A stretch of DNA of 64,000 nt from Cardinalis cardinalis. Its lineage: Eukaryota > Chordata > Aves > Passeriformes > Cardinalidae. Numbering within the stretch: the stretch's first letter is position 1; each line of letters begins with the position of its first letter. The stretch covers positions 14,282 to 78,281 of the forward strand of contig JACDOX010000143.1 of NCBI GenBank assembly GCA_014549065.1, in the 5' to 3' direction. Positions 34,593 through 45,129 of this stretch are shown here, piece by piece. The position numbers were made by a program, and so were the translations under genes. The notes under the pieces were generated by a model. It did no database searches. It was given only the letters and a program-made list of their open reading frames with translations, and had not been told where the DNA came from.

Positions 34593-34899
34593 ATCTGTCC
34601 TGCTTCCAGCCAGGACAGGTAATTTTTGCAGTAGCATGATGGCCATGTGGCCAGGACCTAGAGGTTATTCTCTCCCACCTTACATCATTGGCAGGGGGAA
34701 GGAGGACAAGGGGTCATTTCTGCTCAAATAAGCATAGCAGAGAGAATNTGGTGGCCTTAGTTCCAAGCCAAAGGGAGCAGGTTCAATGTGAATAATTTTC
34801 CCCCNCAAAGGCCAGAATGAACAGGGGATGGGCAAGAGGTTGGTAGGAAACACATCCAGGACAGCTGACCCTAACTGACCAAAGGGATATTCCCTTTGG

Positions 34900-34980
34900 A
34901 GTCACAGAATGGCTGAGGTTGGAAGGGACCTCCAGAGGTCTGTGAAGACTTAAAGAGCACAGTTGCCTGTCCCAACACTG
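34900..34980 (-). mobile_element. CR1 LINE 3' end fragment
   Basis: tcacagaatggctgaggttggaagggacctccag is the reverse complement of the CR1 3' terminus, so the element points left. Confidence 0.8.
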
Positions 34981-35449
34981 CCAGTATCACAGTGGAAGGA
35001 ACTTGACGTAAGATGAACAACAGTGGGAACTTGAGATAAGCACAGAAGGGAGAAATTTGTGACAGAAAGGTGCTCATTCCAGGCCTNGCAGAGGTGAGAT
35101 CTGGTTAGNGCAGGCAAANAAGACTGAACATATATTCCAAATGAAATTCATTGCCTCTGATGTTACCATGCAATAAACATAGCATATTAACAAAGCAATT
35201 TTGATTCCTCTCTGTGGCCTTAAAAAGGCCATCATGATGAACTCCCCATGTGTGGAAACAGATACAGGGTAAAGTACAACATCCATGTGAATACATCAGG
35301 CATCATGATGATCAGGGACTTTCTGTACCCCAATACACAAATGCTTTAGAAAAAAAATTCTAATTCCAACTTCTCTCTCTTGCCCCATACTGGGTGCCAA
35401 AAGATATGCTGGTTTCTAAGTAAACTGGTGGGAGAATCAGCCCCACCCA

Positions 35450-35828
35450 ATGACATTGAGAGAGATTTTAGGCTGGAGTTACCTGTGTCAGAACCTGGGA
35501 AAGGTGATCTCTTCTGAGACATCTTGGGAGCTTGGAATGTGTGTAAGGGNNGGGTCAGACCTTGCTCTGGTGAGGTGCTGCCCTGTCCCCATGCACACCA
35601 GCTCCACAGACAGGCTGAGAGAGNTGGGGCTGCTCTGGGGAGACCTTGCAGCAGCCTTCCAGTGCGTTAAGGGAACCATCAAGGAGGCTGGAGAGGGATT
35701 TTTTTGTCAGGGCATGTACTGACAGGACAAGNGTAAATGACCTTAAGCAGAAGTTCTACAACACTGGGCTGGAACCAGACAATCTTTAAGGTCCCTTCCA
35801 ACCCTAATCATTCCATNATTCTATTAAA
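35450..35828 (+). mobile_element. CR1 LINE 3' region with internal deletion
   Basis: Matches remembered CR1 phrases: ggctgagagagntggggctg, aaggaggctggagagggatttttt, gggcatgtactgacaggacaag, and the terminus gacaatctttaaggtcccttccaaccc...attctatta. The part between accttaagcag and ctggaaccagac is missing. Confidence 0.85.
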
Positions 35829-36482
35829 AAAATATGTAAATATAAAGTGTATCTAGGCATAAATAAAATACATGTACAATACATAGGTGTGCCCAGGTGC
35901 ACTGACCAAGCACAGAAGGGAACAGAGGGCACATAGGGGAAATGCACAAACATGNGGGGTATAAAAGGTTGGGCTGAAGAACAAGAAGGGCAGATGCTTG
36001 AAGCCTTCTGAAGTGACATGGTGTTACTGTGTGTGGGTTGAAGCTTTCTGAAGTGGAATGATGTTACTCTGTATGGGTTGAAGCTTTCTGATATTGTATN
36101 GTGACACTCTGTGTGTCATGGCTGTCTCAACTGTGACATATACACACATATATGCCCACTGTCTTGCTGCCCTATAAACAGTGGTACAAAATGGGACCTT
36201 CTGAGCCCTTCTGGACTGCAGAGGCTGTGACCAGCAACCTCCCTCTGAGTGGGGCCTCTCAGCGCATGAACTCTCAAGTTTACTGCTCTCAGAGAATCCC
36301 TGATGAATCCTTGGCTGAGACCCTCACTCCTTGAGGCTCGAGGAGATAAAAAGATAAAAAGGCATCTGAAGTGAATATTTCACTGCCTTTGAGGAGAATT
36401 TTTTGTATGTACCTTGTACAGACTCTTTATGTCTGTGTGCATGCAAGTGTGCCTATGCTACAGTAAATGTGGGAGAAATGTT
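35829..36482 (+). other. LTR-like sequence with a 40-bp triplicated motif
   Basis: TATA-like ggggtataaaagg is at about 35956. It is followed by three 40-bp units beginning ttgaagcYttctga at 35998, 36038 and 36078. No coding frame is recognised. The sequence ends just before the LTR at 36483. Confidence 0.5.
35998..36117. repeat. 40-bp tandem repeat, three units
   Basis: Units start at 35998, 36038 and 36078, with the shared core ttgaagctttctgaagtg and atggtgttactctgtgtggg. The third unit is diverged. Confidence 0.85.
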
Positions 36483-37202
36483 TGTCACAGCTACAGCTGC
36501 TCTGNAGCTGCACAGGTAAATTTGGCCATAACAGAAACCCAAATTGGCTAGCCTAGTTTGTAAAGAAGCGAGGCAATGCCAGGTTCTCCTGCCAGGCAAG
36601 GCAATGAAAGGTTCTCCTGCTTATATATTTTCTCCTGGAAAATATATAAGTTTAAAAATTTTTTATATAACTTCAACCAGGGTTGTTCACCTTTGCCCTG
36701 GGGGAAAAGAACTGAAGCTTCTTTCCAGGGCACTNTTTATCTGTGTGAGGCCTGATGAATTCAGCATATAATACACTGGGAATAGCCCCAAAGAGATAAA
36801 GGCCATCAACAGAACATCAGCAGCCATTTAGGAACATCTNCCCCAGACTCTGCCTCTGGCACAGTTGGAGATATCTCCTGAAAAGCCTGATAAGAAAATC
36901 AAGGAATGAAATTCTAATTAACATCAGAAGGAAAGAAATCCAGATCCAATAGGNCACCAAATATAAGAACTTTGCAACCTGGACCAATGAATGCTGACTN
37001 AATTAATTTCTATGAGTTTTGACTGTATAAAACACCTGAAAAATCTTGTAAAAGAGGTGTGCGATGGATTGATTCTCTCTGCAGAACTGGGCTATGTGTG
37101 TGGATGAGATGCTTTCTGTGGTACATCCTGGCCAGAACAACATCCTAGCCAGATGATAAAATAATGCCTTGNCTCTCTAACTTTAAAAATGTTGTTGGAG
37201 GG
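36483..37202 (+). mobile_element. LTR of the same family as the miniature element at 24857
   Basis: Starts TGTCACAGCTACAGCTG and shares with 25229 the blocks agctg.acag.taaattt.gccataacag and gctagcctag. TATA-like gactgtataaaacacc is at about 37020 and a poly(A)-like gataaaataatgcc near 37157. It ends next to LTR family R copy 3. Borders are approximate. Confidence 0.6.
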
Positions 37203-37767
37203 TGCCTTAGGTTGCAATGCAAGATGTAACCAAAAGCATATCTTACTGTTACCATCTGTTAAAACCAGGCGGGGCAGGGTTCTTTATCTCTTCCNGGTCT
37301 CATCCTCCCTCCAGGGGGTTATCGTCTGTTAATGGGCCATTGAGTGTCCCTGCATGGCTGATAAAATTCCATCATCCCATTGTGGGATGCTCCGCCCAGG
37401 GGGAGGAGCCCAGCATTCCAAACTGGATATAATGCGAAGTTTGGAACACCACAGCAGCCTTTTCCACTGGATTCCCAGAGGAGCANCTTTTTTCTCCACT
37501 GCATTCCCAGAGGGAGACCAGGCCCATCTACAGCACCACTGGACCTCCAGAGTGAAACTCTACCTTTCTGCAGGATCACTGCTCCAACAGAACATCTGTC
37601 ACTGAAGGAGGGCTACAGCCNCCATTGAATGGGACTGCTGCCACCACCCTGACCCACAGGAGGTCAGGTCTATTCTGACTCTGGCAGTGTTTTTGTACTG
37701 CTTCTTTTTATTTTAAATTGTAGTTGTGACTTGGGATCTCCCACTGGTTTGCTTTCAAACCAGCACA
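37203..37767 (+). mobile_element. LTR (family R) copy 3, upstream of the KIN retrogene
   Basis: Homologous to copies 1 and 2 through tgtactgcttctttttatttta. It contains a small local duplication (ttttccactggattcccagaggagca followed by tttctccactgcattcccagaggga). The probable end is the hairpin-bearing ctggtttgctttcaaaccagcaca, which terminates in CA at 37767. About 100 bp of unassigned sequence separate it from the GC-rich KIN 5' UTR. Confidence 0.85.
37390..37433 (+). promoter_or_regulatory. LTR promoter (GC box plus TATA-like box), copy 3
   Basis: CTCCGCCC at 37390-37397 and GATATAAT at 37426-37433. Predicted leader about 485 nt to the KIN ATG. Inferred from motif and position. Confidence 0.5.
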
Positions 37768-37944
37768 GAGGGGTTTTGGTTTTCCCTCAGTTGTGGTTCC
37801 AAAATTCTCAAGCGCTTTAATTTTTTTAAGTAAGATAGGGCTGTAAGTAAATCACTATTTAATAATTGGCCGCTGCCATTTCCAGAGGGGGCGGGATCTG
37901 CACAGGCACAGGGTTGGGAGCAGGATCAGGACAGGACTGGTGTC

Positions 37945-39093
37945 ATGGGGAAGTCAGATTTCCTCAGCCCCAAGGCCATCTCCAACCGTATCAAGAGCAA
38001 GGGGCTGCAGAAGCTGCGCTGGTACTGCCAGATGTGCCAGAAGCAGTGCCGCGACGAGAACGGCTTCAGGTGTCACTGCATGTCCCAGTCCCACCAGAGG
38101 CAGCTGCTGCTGGCTGCTGAGAATCCCCAGCAGTTCATGGATTACTTCTCCGAGGAATTCCGAAGGGATTTCCTGGAGNTGCTCAGGAGGCGGTTTGGAA
38201 CAAGGAGAGTGCACAACAATGTTGTGTACAACGAGTACATCAGCCATAGGGAGCACATCCACATGAATGCCACCCAGTGGGAGACCCTGACTGACTTCAC
38301 CAAGTGGCTGGGGAGAGAAGGGCTTTGCAGGGTTGATGAGACCCCTAAAGGCTGGTACATCCAGTACATCGACAGGGACCCAGAGACCATTCGCAGGCAG
38401 CAGGAGCAAGAGAGGAAGAAGAAGCAGGACCTTGATGATGAAGAAAAAANGGCTAAATTAATTGAACAACAAGTTAGGAGAGGTTTGGAGGGGAAAGAAC
38501 TGGAAATGCCAGTCTATACTGAATTGAACAGAGAAAACNAAGATGAAAAAGTTACATTTAAATTAAAGAAAGGAGCAGTTGCAGCATCTTCTCAAGCAGG
38601 TGTCTTTGCACTGAAGATGGTGGAAGGTGCAGTTAAAAGAACAGGAGCAGCTCATTGCTCTGGTCAGCCCAAAAAGANGAAGAAATCTGCACTTGATGAG
38701 ATCATGGAGCTTGAAGAGGAGAAGAAAAGAACATCTCGAAGAGACTACTGGCTACAGCCTGACATCATTGTAAGAATTGTAACAAAAAAGCTCGCAGGGA
38801 AGTACCACAAGAAGAAGGCAGTTGTTAAGGAAGTGATTGGCAAATATGCAGCAATTGTGAAAGTGATTGACTCTGGGGACAAACTGAAGCTTGATCAGAN
38901 ACATCTAGAAACTGTAATACCAGCACCAGGCAAGAAAGTACTGGTGTTAAATGGTGGGTACAGGGGGAATGAAGGAATTTTGGAGTCCATCAATGAGAAG
39001 AGGTTTTCAGTGACAATAACCATCAACTCAGGACCTTTAAAAGGGNGCAGAGTCNAAGATATCCAGTATGAAGATGTTTCCAAACTCGCCTGA
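37945..39093 (+). CDS. KIN: Intronless KIN (KIN17) retrogene, full-length frame
   Basis: KIN17 is a conserved nuclear DNA- and RNA-binding protein linked to replication, the UV response and spliceosomes (established knowledge). One open frame of 382 codons covers the whole protein (human 393), although the vertebrate parent has many exons. Visible: C2H2-type zinc finger with C28, C31, H44 and H50; winged-helix-like domain (about 51-160) with NNVVYNEYI and TDFTKWLGREGLC; Lys/Glu-rich coiled segment; C-terminal tandem SH3-like/KOW region (about 270-382) with KKAVVKEV and VLVLNGGYRGNEG. Start: the first ATG after about 80 bp of GC-rich 5' UTR. Five Ns in the frame, no stops. Confidence 0.93.
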   Translation: MGKSDFLSPKAISNRIKSKGLQKLRWYCQMCQKQCRDENGFRCHCMSQSHQRQLLLAAENPQQFMDYFSEEFRRDFLEXLRRRFGTRRVHNNVVYNEYISHREHIHMNATQWETLTDFTKWLGREGLCRVDETPKGWYIQYIDRDPETIRRQQEQERKKKQDLDDEEKXAKLIEQQVRRGLEGKELEMPVYTELNRENXDEKVTFKLKKGAVAASSQAGVFALKMVEGAVKRTGAAHCSGQPKKXKKSALDEIMELEEEKKRTSRRDYWLQPDIIVRIVTKKLAGKYHKKKAVVKEVIGKYAAIVKVIDSGDKLKLDQXHLETVIPAPGKKVLVLNGGYRGNEGILESINEKRFSVTITINSGPLKGXRVXDIQYEDVSKLA

Positions 39094-39480
39094 GCTGCTA
39101 ANTCATGCATCAGAGAAGATTTGAGTTCTCAAAACCTTCTTCCTGACATCTTTCAGGCAGACACAAGACTCTGTAGAATAGTAAATCATAAATGAGTCCT
39201 TTGCTAAATTGTTACGTTTAAGTTATTAGTTAAGCTAAATGCTGTAAGGTTTAAGGTGCTGTTAATTTAAATGCTGTAAAGTGCTATTGAAACTTTAGTT
39301 GATATTCCTTTTTATCCGTACCCCTTTCTCCTTTTGTCACATCCCCCCCCCACACCCCCTACCTCCATGTAAATAGTTTTCAGTTTATTTTGGTATGGAT
39401 TGATTGACTCTGGATTTTTGTTTCTTGCTTTTCCTTGGTGTGCCTTCACCATCTAATAAATAAGTGAACCTTGCAAACAA
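39094..39480 (+). other. 3' UTR of the KIN retrogene
   Basis: AT-rich, with AATAAA at 39455-39460. No poly(A) tract follows the signal. A C-rich run is at 39345-39360. Confidence 0.5.
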
Positions 39481-40480
39481 TGTTATAAATGTCAATATAA
39501 GTATTGGCTTTCACATTTATGTATTTGTTTTTTGCAAGTTATTATTGATCAAAATTATTTTAAATAATACTATTTATAAGCCATTTTAACTGCTTTAACA
39601 TAGTATGAAAAGCAGTTTTTGACAGTTTTTTCTGTCAAGTTTTGCTGCCAATGCTCTGGCCATGTGTAGTTTATAAATAGTACTGTTTTAAATATATTAT
39701 AGTTTAGACCTTTGCATAATATTAAAATAGAAACTGTGCACTNTTAAATACTTTAATTTGTTTAACTAACTCAAAGTTTTGAAATAGGTGTGAAATACCT
39801 ATGTTGATTCAATGTATTTGTGGACTATCTTATCTGAATGATGAGATAACAGTGACAAGAATCAGGGCNCCAAGAGAAAGATTTACTGCTGACTCTCCAG
39901 TTTTCAGGAACTGTCAGAACAACAGAATGGAACCTCGAGAAGAAATAAAATACATCGATTTAATCTACAGGATGGCCTGCAGACAAGTCAAAGCTAAAAC
40001 CAAGCAACAGAATTCCCAGAACATGTAAAACCACAGGAATGTTTGAATACCTATAACCTCATTCATATGAATTTAACCTTGCCCCAGTGGCCTCTCTCCC
40101 TTTATCCAAATAAAGTTGCAGGGCTCCTCTGTCTCCCTTTCAGACATGAATCTCTGGATTTTGTGGATTTTCCTGATTTTTCCTGACACCCTGAAGGACT
40201 ATTTTCCCTAGACCTAGTTAAATACTAGCAAGCACTAAATTAGGCATTTCTCACCAGTGGTGATCATCACCCACGATTAATTGGGCAGCCTTCAGGCTGC
40301 GAGAGACTTCTTAATCCGATTTTTCTGATCCCCCCACCCCGCCCCCCGCAGGTTAGTAGTAATCTCTTCATTCTTGGGGCAATGGCCACGTATTTCCATC
40401 CCTCAGGGTCTGGATACCCTCGAGGGATGAGCTGCAGGAGAGGCACAGCCCACTGCCGATATTCCAGCACCAGCCATCCC
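39481..40480. other. Unassigned AT-rich to mixed DNA
   Basis: No conserved exon. The stretch 39790-40030 (gacaagaatcag...cctgcagacaagtcaaagctaaaaccaagcaa) reads like a repeat, but has no second copy here. Confidence 0.3.
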
Positions 40481-40489
40481 GGGACGGGG

Positions 40490-41311
40490 CCNCTCATCCC
40501 CTTCCCATTGCGGCGCAGCCGGGAGAGGCTGGGAGGCTAAAGAGGCACCTCCCTACACCCAAACCCACCCGCTTTCCCCATCCCTTTCCCGAAGGACCGC
40601 CGTGTCCCTCCCGCCGGCGCATCCCCCCTGTCCCCGCAGCAGCGCTCTGCGGGCGGCCCGGGGCGATGGCGCGTCCCGCGCCGCTCCCCATGGAGCGGGC
40701 ACCGCCGGGCCGGAGCTTCCCAAGCCAGGGGGGCGGCTCCCGGCCGGGGGGGATGGAGCCGGGCCGAGTTCGGGTCAGCGCCGCTCTGCCCCGGCCGCCA
40801 GGGCCGCCCTGCGCCGGGCTCTGCGGGGCTGCGGTGTCACTGTCCCCAGCCACGGGGACAGCCCGGGGACAGCCCAGGGACAGCCCCGCACCAAAGCGCC
40901 AGCCCGACNGGGCCCCGTGCCCGCTCCGGAGCGGCGATTCCAGGGCATCTCTCCCTGTCCCAGTCCTGAGCTGTTCCCAGGGGATCTCTCCCTGTGCCTT
41001 GTCCCGCTTCGGAGCGGCGATTGCAGGGGGATCTCTCCGCGTGCCCTGAGCCCGTTCCGGAGCGCTCTTCGCAGGGGATCCCTCCCTGTGCCCGCCCCGA
41101 GCGCTGTTCCCAGGTGATCCCACCCTGTCCCACTCCGGAGCGGCGATTGTAGGGGGATCCCTGTACCCTGAGCCCGTTCCGGAGCGCTGTTTCCAGGGGA
41201 TCCCGCCCTGTCCCACTCCGGAGCGCTATTTCCAGGGGATCCCTGTACCCTGAGCCCGTTCCGGAGCGCTATTTCCAGGGGATCCCTGTACCCCGAGCCC
41301 GTTCCGGAGCG
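40490..41311. other. GC- and CpG-rich island beside the assembly gap
   Basis: Strong change to GC-rich, CpG-dense sequence, continuing on the far side of the gap (42228-42330). It could be a CpG-island promoter of an unannotated transcript, but no start codon with a recognisable protein follows on either strand. Long frames here are due to composition. Confidence 0.5.
40915..41311. repeat. GC-rich minisatellite with alternating 39- and 43-bp units, running into the gap
   Basis: Repeated ccggagcg (41135, 41179, 41218, 41261, 41304) and ggggatccc. Periods are 44, 39, 43 and 43 bp. Two unit types alternate at first (with cgccctgtcccact or with tgtaccctgagcccgtt). Earlier, looser units extend back to about 40915. 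Confidence 0.9.
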
Positions 41312-42227
41312 NNNNNNNNNNNNNNNNNNNNNNNNNNNNNNNNNNNNNNNNNNNNNNNNNNNNNNNNNNNNNNNNNNNNNNNNNNNNNNNNNNNNNNNNN
41401 NNNNNNNNNNNNNNNNNNNNNNNNNNNNNNNNNNNNNNNNNNNNNNNNNNNNNNNNNNNNNNNNNNNNNNNNNNNNNNNNNNNNNNNNNNNNNNNNNNNN
41501 NNNNNNNNNNNNNNNNNNNNNNNNNNNNNNNNNNNNNNNNNNNNNNNNNNNNNNNNNNNNNNNNNNNNNNNNNNNNNNNNNNNNNNNNNNNNNNNNNNNN
41601 NNNNNNNNNNNNNNNNNNNNNNNNNNNNNNNNNNNNNNNNNNNNNNNNNNNNNNNNNNNNNNNNNNNNNNNNNNNNNNNNNNNNNNNNNNNNNNNNNNNN
41701 NNNNNNNNNNNNNNNNNNNNNNNNNNNNNNNNNNNNNNNNNNNNNNNNNNNNNNNNNNNNNNNNNNNNNNNNNNNNNNNNNNNNNNNNNNNNNNNNNNNN
41801 NNNNNNNNNNNNNNNNNNNNNNNNNNNNNNNNNNNNNNNNNNNNNNNNNNNNNNNNNNNNNNNNNNNNNNNNNNNNNNNNNNNNNNNNNNNNNNNNNNNN
41901 NNNNNNNNNNNNNNNNNNNNNNNNNNNNNNNNNNNNNNNNNNNNNNNNNNNNNNNNNNNNNNNNNNNNNNNNNNNNNNNNNNNNNNNNNNNNNNNNNNNN
42001 NNNNNNNNNNNNNNNNNNNNNNNNNNNNNNNNNNNNNNNNNNNNNNNNNNNNNNNNNNNNNNNNNNNNNNNNNNNNNNNNNNNNNNNNNNNNNNNNNNNN
42101 NNNNNNNNNNNNNNNNNNNNNNNNNNNNNNNNNNNNNNNNNNNNNNNNNNNNNNNNNNNNNNNNNNNNNNNNNNNNNNNNNNNNNNNNNNNNNNNNNNNN
42201 NNNNNNNNNNNNNNNNNNNNNNNNNNN
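41312..42227. other. Assembly gap (Ns)
   Basis: Continuous Ns. The minisatellite enters it from the left, so the true array length is unknown. Confidence 0.99.
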
Positions 42228-42330
42228 GGAGCTGGAACAGCGGGCGGTGCGGGCTCGGTCCCGGTGCCGTGGAGCCGGGGCGCAGCGTGCTGTGCTGCTC
42301 TGCTCGGTGGAAGGGGTACCCGGCCCCGCA

Positions 42331-44740
42331 GTCTTTGGGGCTCTTATAGGGTTCTCCTGGCTGAAAAAAAATTCTATTAATCATTTCTACTGTCAAACAA
42401 AGAGATGTTCTCATGAGAACTCGCTGCAGTGCTAGATAAAGGCAAGGCCGTGCAGGTGGTGTAATCGCCTGTGCTGAGTGGGAGCTGACAACAGACTCCT
42501 CNCCACATTTTCTACATTTTCGAGCTACAATTCATCCTGAGGCCAAGCGATGTGTGCAGGATGGAGAAGACCAGGCTGTACCCACACTGCAGTGCACACC
42601 TGAACCTGCCGAGCCAGGACAGCTGCTCTGTGCAATGCTGACTCCTAAATGTTCACCAGGCTGCTCGGAAATGTCCCTGCAGTATGCTCATGCATTCTNC
42701 TGTCATTTCAGTGCATTCAAAAGCAGAGTTTAGCTGCTTTTGGTGTATTCTTCAACAAGATATCCAGAGATTAGTTTGTTTTCTTTATTTCTGCAATGAT
42801 TACCACTAGGATTTTCCCTCTAGAAACATTTGTGTGCCAAGCATCGTAATTTTGACACATTGGACTTGAAAATAAATTAATGCCTAGTTAAATCCCAGCT
42901 AAACGAATGTTTTGTGCTGTCATAATATTTTGGTTAGTTGAAACTACAGCAGTTAGCAAAAACATTCAGGAGTTTGCCAGTGAAAATATGTTGACTGGGT
43001 TCTGCTTTCATTTCTGTGAGTGCGAGTAAACATTATTACCATGGATCTGTGAGAAGTTTATTTTGCTTTGGCTCTTAGTGGAACATTAATCTTTAATCAT
43101 GCCTTTGTTAGGGGAAAGCAGAAAAGATGTGAGCCTCTAAAGAGCACCTCATTCATGAGCACTTTTCATGAGACTTCACGTGTCTGAGATGACCTGTGAT
43201 TCTGATGGTTTGTTTTGTTAATTCACAGTCAGAAGGTGCTTCTGTTAAAACAGGAGAANCCAGTGTTGTCCTGTATACACCTAAGCATGTTATATGAAGC
43301 CCTTCTAATTGTTTTTTGTAAGGCACCTTGTAAGCTGACTGGGAGAAAAATGCAAATTTTGCATTTTTCAATTCTCATACCATTTTGCAGGCCTTTTTTC
43401 TTGGAAGCAGACAATGTACTCATTTTTTAACCTCCTGGTGTGAAGGGACTGCTAATCTGTGTGGAGAATATTTTACTTTATGAATAGTTTGATTTGTTCT
43501 GGGATTGGTGTATTTGCCAAATAAAATATTAATGTAACACCCTTTGTGTGGCTTGTGTAAGTGCTAGCTTTTCAAAATGAAATCTGGATAGCTCCCCATT
43601 TCTTTAAGATTGTCTGAACAAAAGCAAATACCTAAACAAGCTCAGAATTTAGAAAGAGGATGAAAGACACATGAAAAGTATAATTGGACCAACCGACTGC
43701 TGAGGGAAGCCAGTATAGTTTCCTCAGAAANAGAGAATCCTAAATAACATTTAAGGATTACCTGAGCCTTGTAGCCACTCTCTAGCCCACCCATTGTGAG
43801 TCAACCACGTGGAGAGCAAAATAACAGCTGAATGGATGTGTTCTTAGATATGGAGCAAGGCCTATTTGCTCAGGGAGAAGAGCACAGAGATTCTCAGTGC
43901 GCACAGTGAGGTGGTGCATAGCAAAAATGCAAGCAATATAACCGTAACCCAATTTTTTTATTCTTGGGNGTAATACCTTTCACTGCCCTTCTCTAATTTG
44001 TGTGCTTAAAGCTTGCTCCTCACCCAGAACCTCCTGAAACAGAGGTGGCATCATTTATCCTTGCCCTGGGAAGCACAGTGACAGTTCTATTCTGTTCCCT
44101 CATTTTCAGACCACACAGTTGTGTCACTTCCCATTAATTGCCACTGCCTGTGGCAGCCTGGATTAGTTCTGCCAGGGAAATTTACAGTATTAGGGGCNGT
44201 GACACTGCTCCCTTTGCAGGCACCCTCTGCCCTTGTCACCTGCACTGCCCCTGGACAGATGGGCACAGTGGAGAGAAGCCTGGCTCCAGCTAGGTCAAGC
44301 ACAGAGCCACCTCAGCATCTGGCTGGCAATTCAGCTTTGGGAAGTGATTAGCTTTCAGGACAGAAAATTTGTCTTTCCCCATATAGCTTTATATTTGTGT
44401 ATGTGTTTTCCCCTCCCTCCCCTCCTCTCTAGCATNCTGTGACACCAGTGTCACTTCATCTGCTTATTTCCTGCTGTCCTGACTGCTCACAGATGCTGTT
44501 CCCAGAACAATGCTTCCTCNGCACTATCAATAAAAGGGTCTAGGTTTTCTAAGGTGATAGCAGCACTTGTTTGGCAGAGCAGGAGCATGTGAGGAGAGCA
44601 GTCTTGCTTGAGGGGGCTGTGGAAGCACAGCTGCCCTCAGGGGGGAAACAAGCCTGGAGTTGGGGTAACCCCCCTGCAGTTTGTGCCTCTACTGTGGGTC
44701 CTGGCTAAGGGGCTGGTCAGCAGCCCCAGGTGTTGCATGT
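42331..44740. other. Unique intergenic DNA, nothing recognised
   Basis: No exon, RNA gene or repeat that I can support. Frames are short and lack conserved motifs. Confidence 0.4.
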
Positions 44741-44784
44741 GCTGAGCCAGGTGCATCCAGGGAATCTCACCAGGAGGCTCCAGG

Positions 44785-45010
44785 GAAGGGCACAGACCCA
44801 CAGGGACAGGGACAGGCACAGCCAGAGCTTCCACAGCTCCAGGGAAGGGAATAGACCCACAGGGACAGGCACAGCCAGAGCTTCCACAGCTCCAGGGAAG
44901 GGAATGGACCCACAGGGACAGGCACAGCCAGAGCTTCCACAGCTCCAGGGAAGGGCACAGACCCACAGGGACAGGGACAGGCACAGCCAGAGCTTCCAGG
45001 GCTCCCAGGC
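44785..45010. repeat. 53/59-bp minisatellite
   Basis: Units begin gccagagcttccacagctcc at 44821, 44874, 44927 and 44986. Periods are 53, 53 and 59; the extra 6 bp come from one more acaggg. The long Leu/Cys/Pro-rich frames on the minus strand are translations of this array. Confidence 0.9.
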
Positions 45011-45129
45011 TCCCAGCGTTGGAGCTCCCAGGTGAGGGAGGGACCACCAGGGAATTCCAGCCTGTGAGAGCCTGCCAGAAATGTCTTGATCTGCAGGTTT
45101 TTGTACATCTCCAGTTTTTTGCACCTCTT

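Noticed and set aside
23170..39093. Single Ns inside the three retrogene frames as disabling changes
   Set aside because: They are isolated ambiguous bases, as found throughout the window including PYROXD1 exons, and do not shift the frame.
40494..41216. 240-codon minus-strand frame in the GC-rich island
   Set aside because: Gly/Arg/Pro-rich translation of a CpG-rich minisatellite with no recognisable domain.
41269..42414. Long minus-strand frame of 381 codons
   Set aside because: It is open only because it runs through the block of Ns; the flanks translate the minisatellite.
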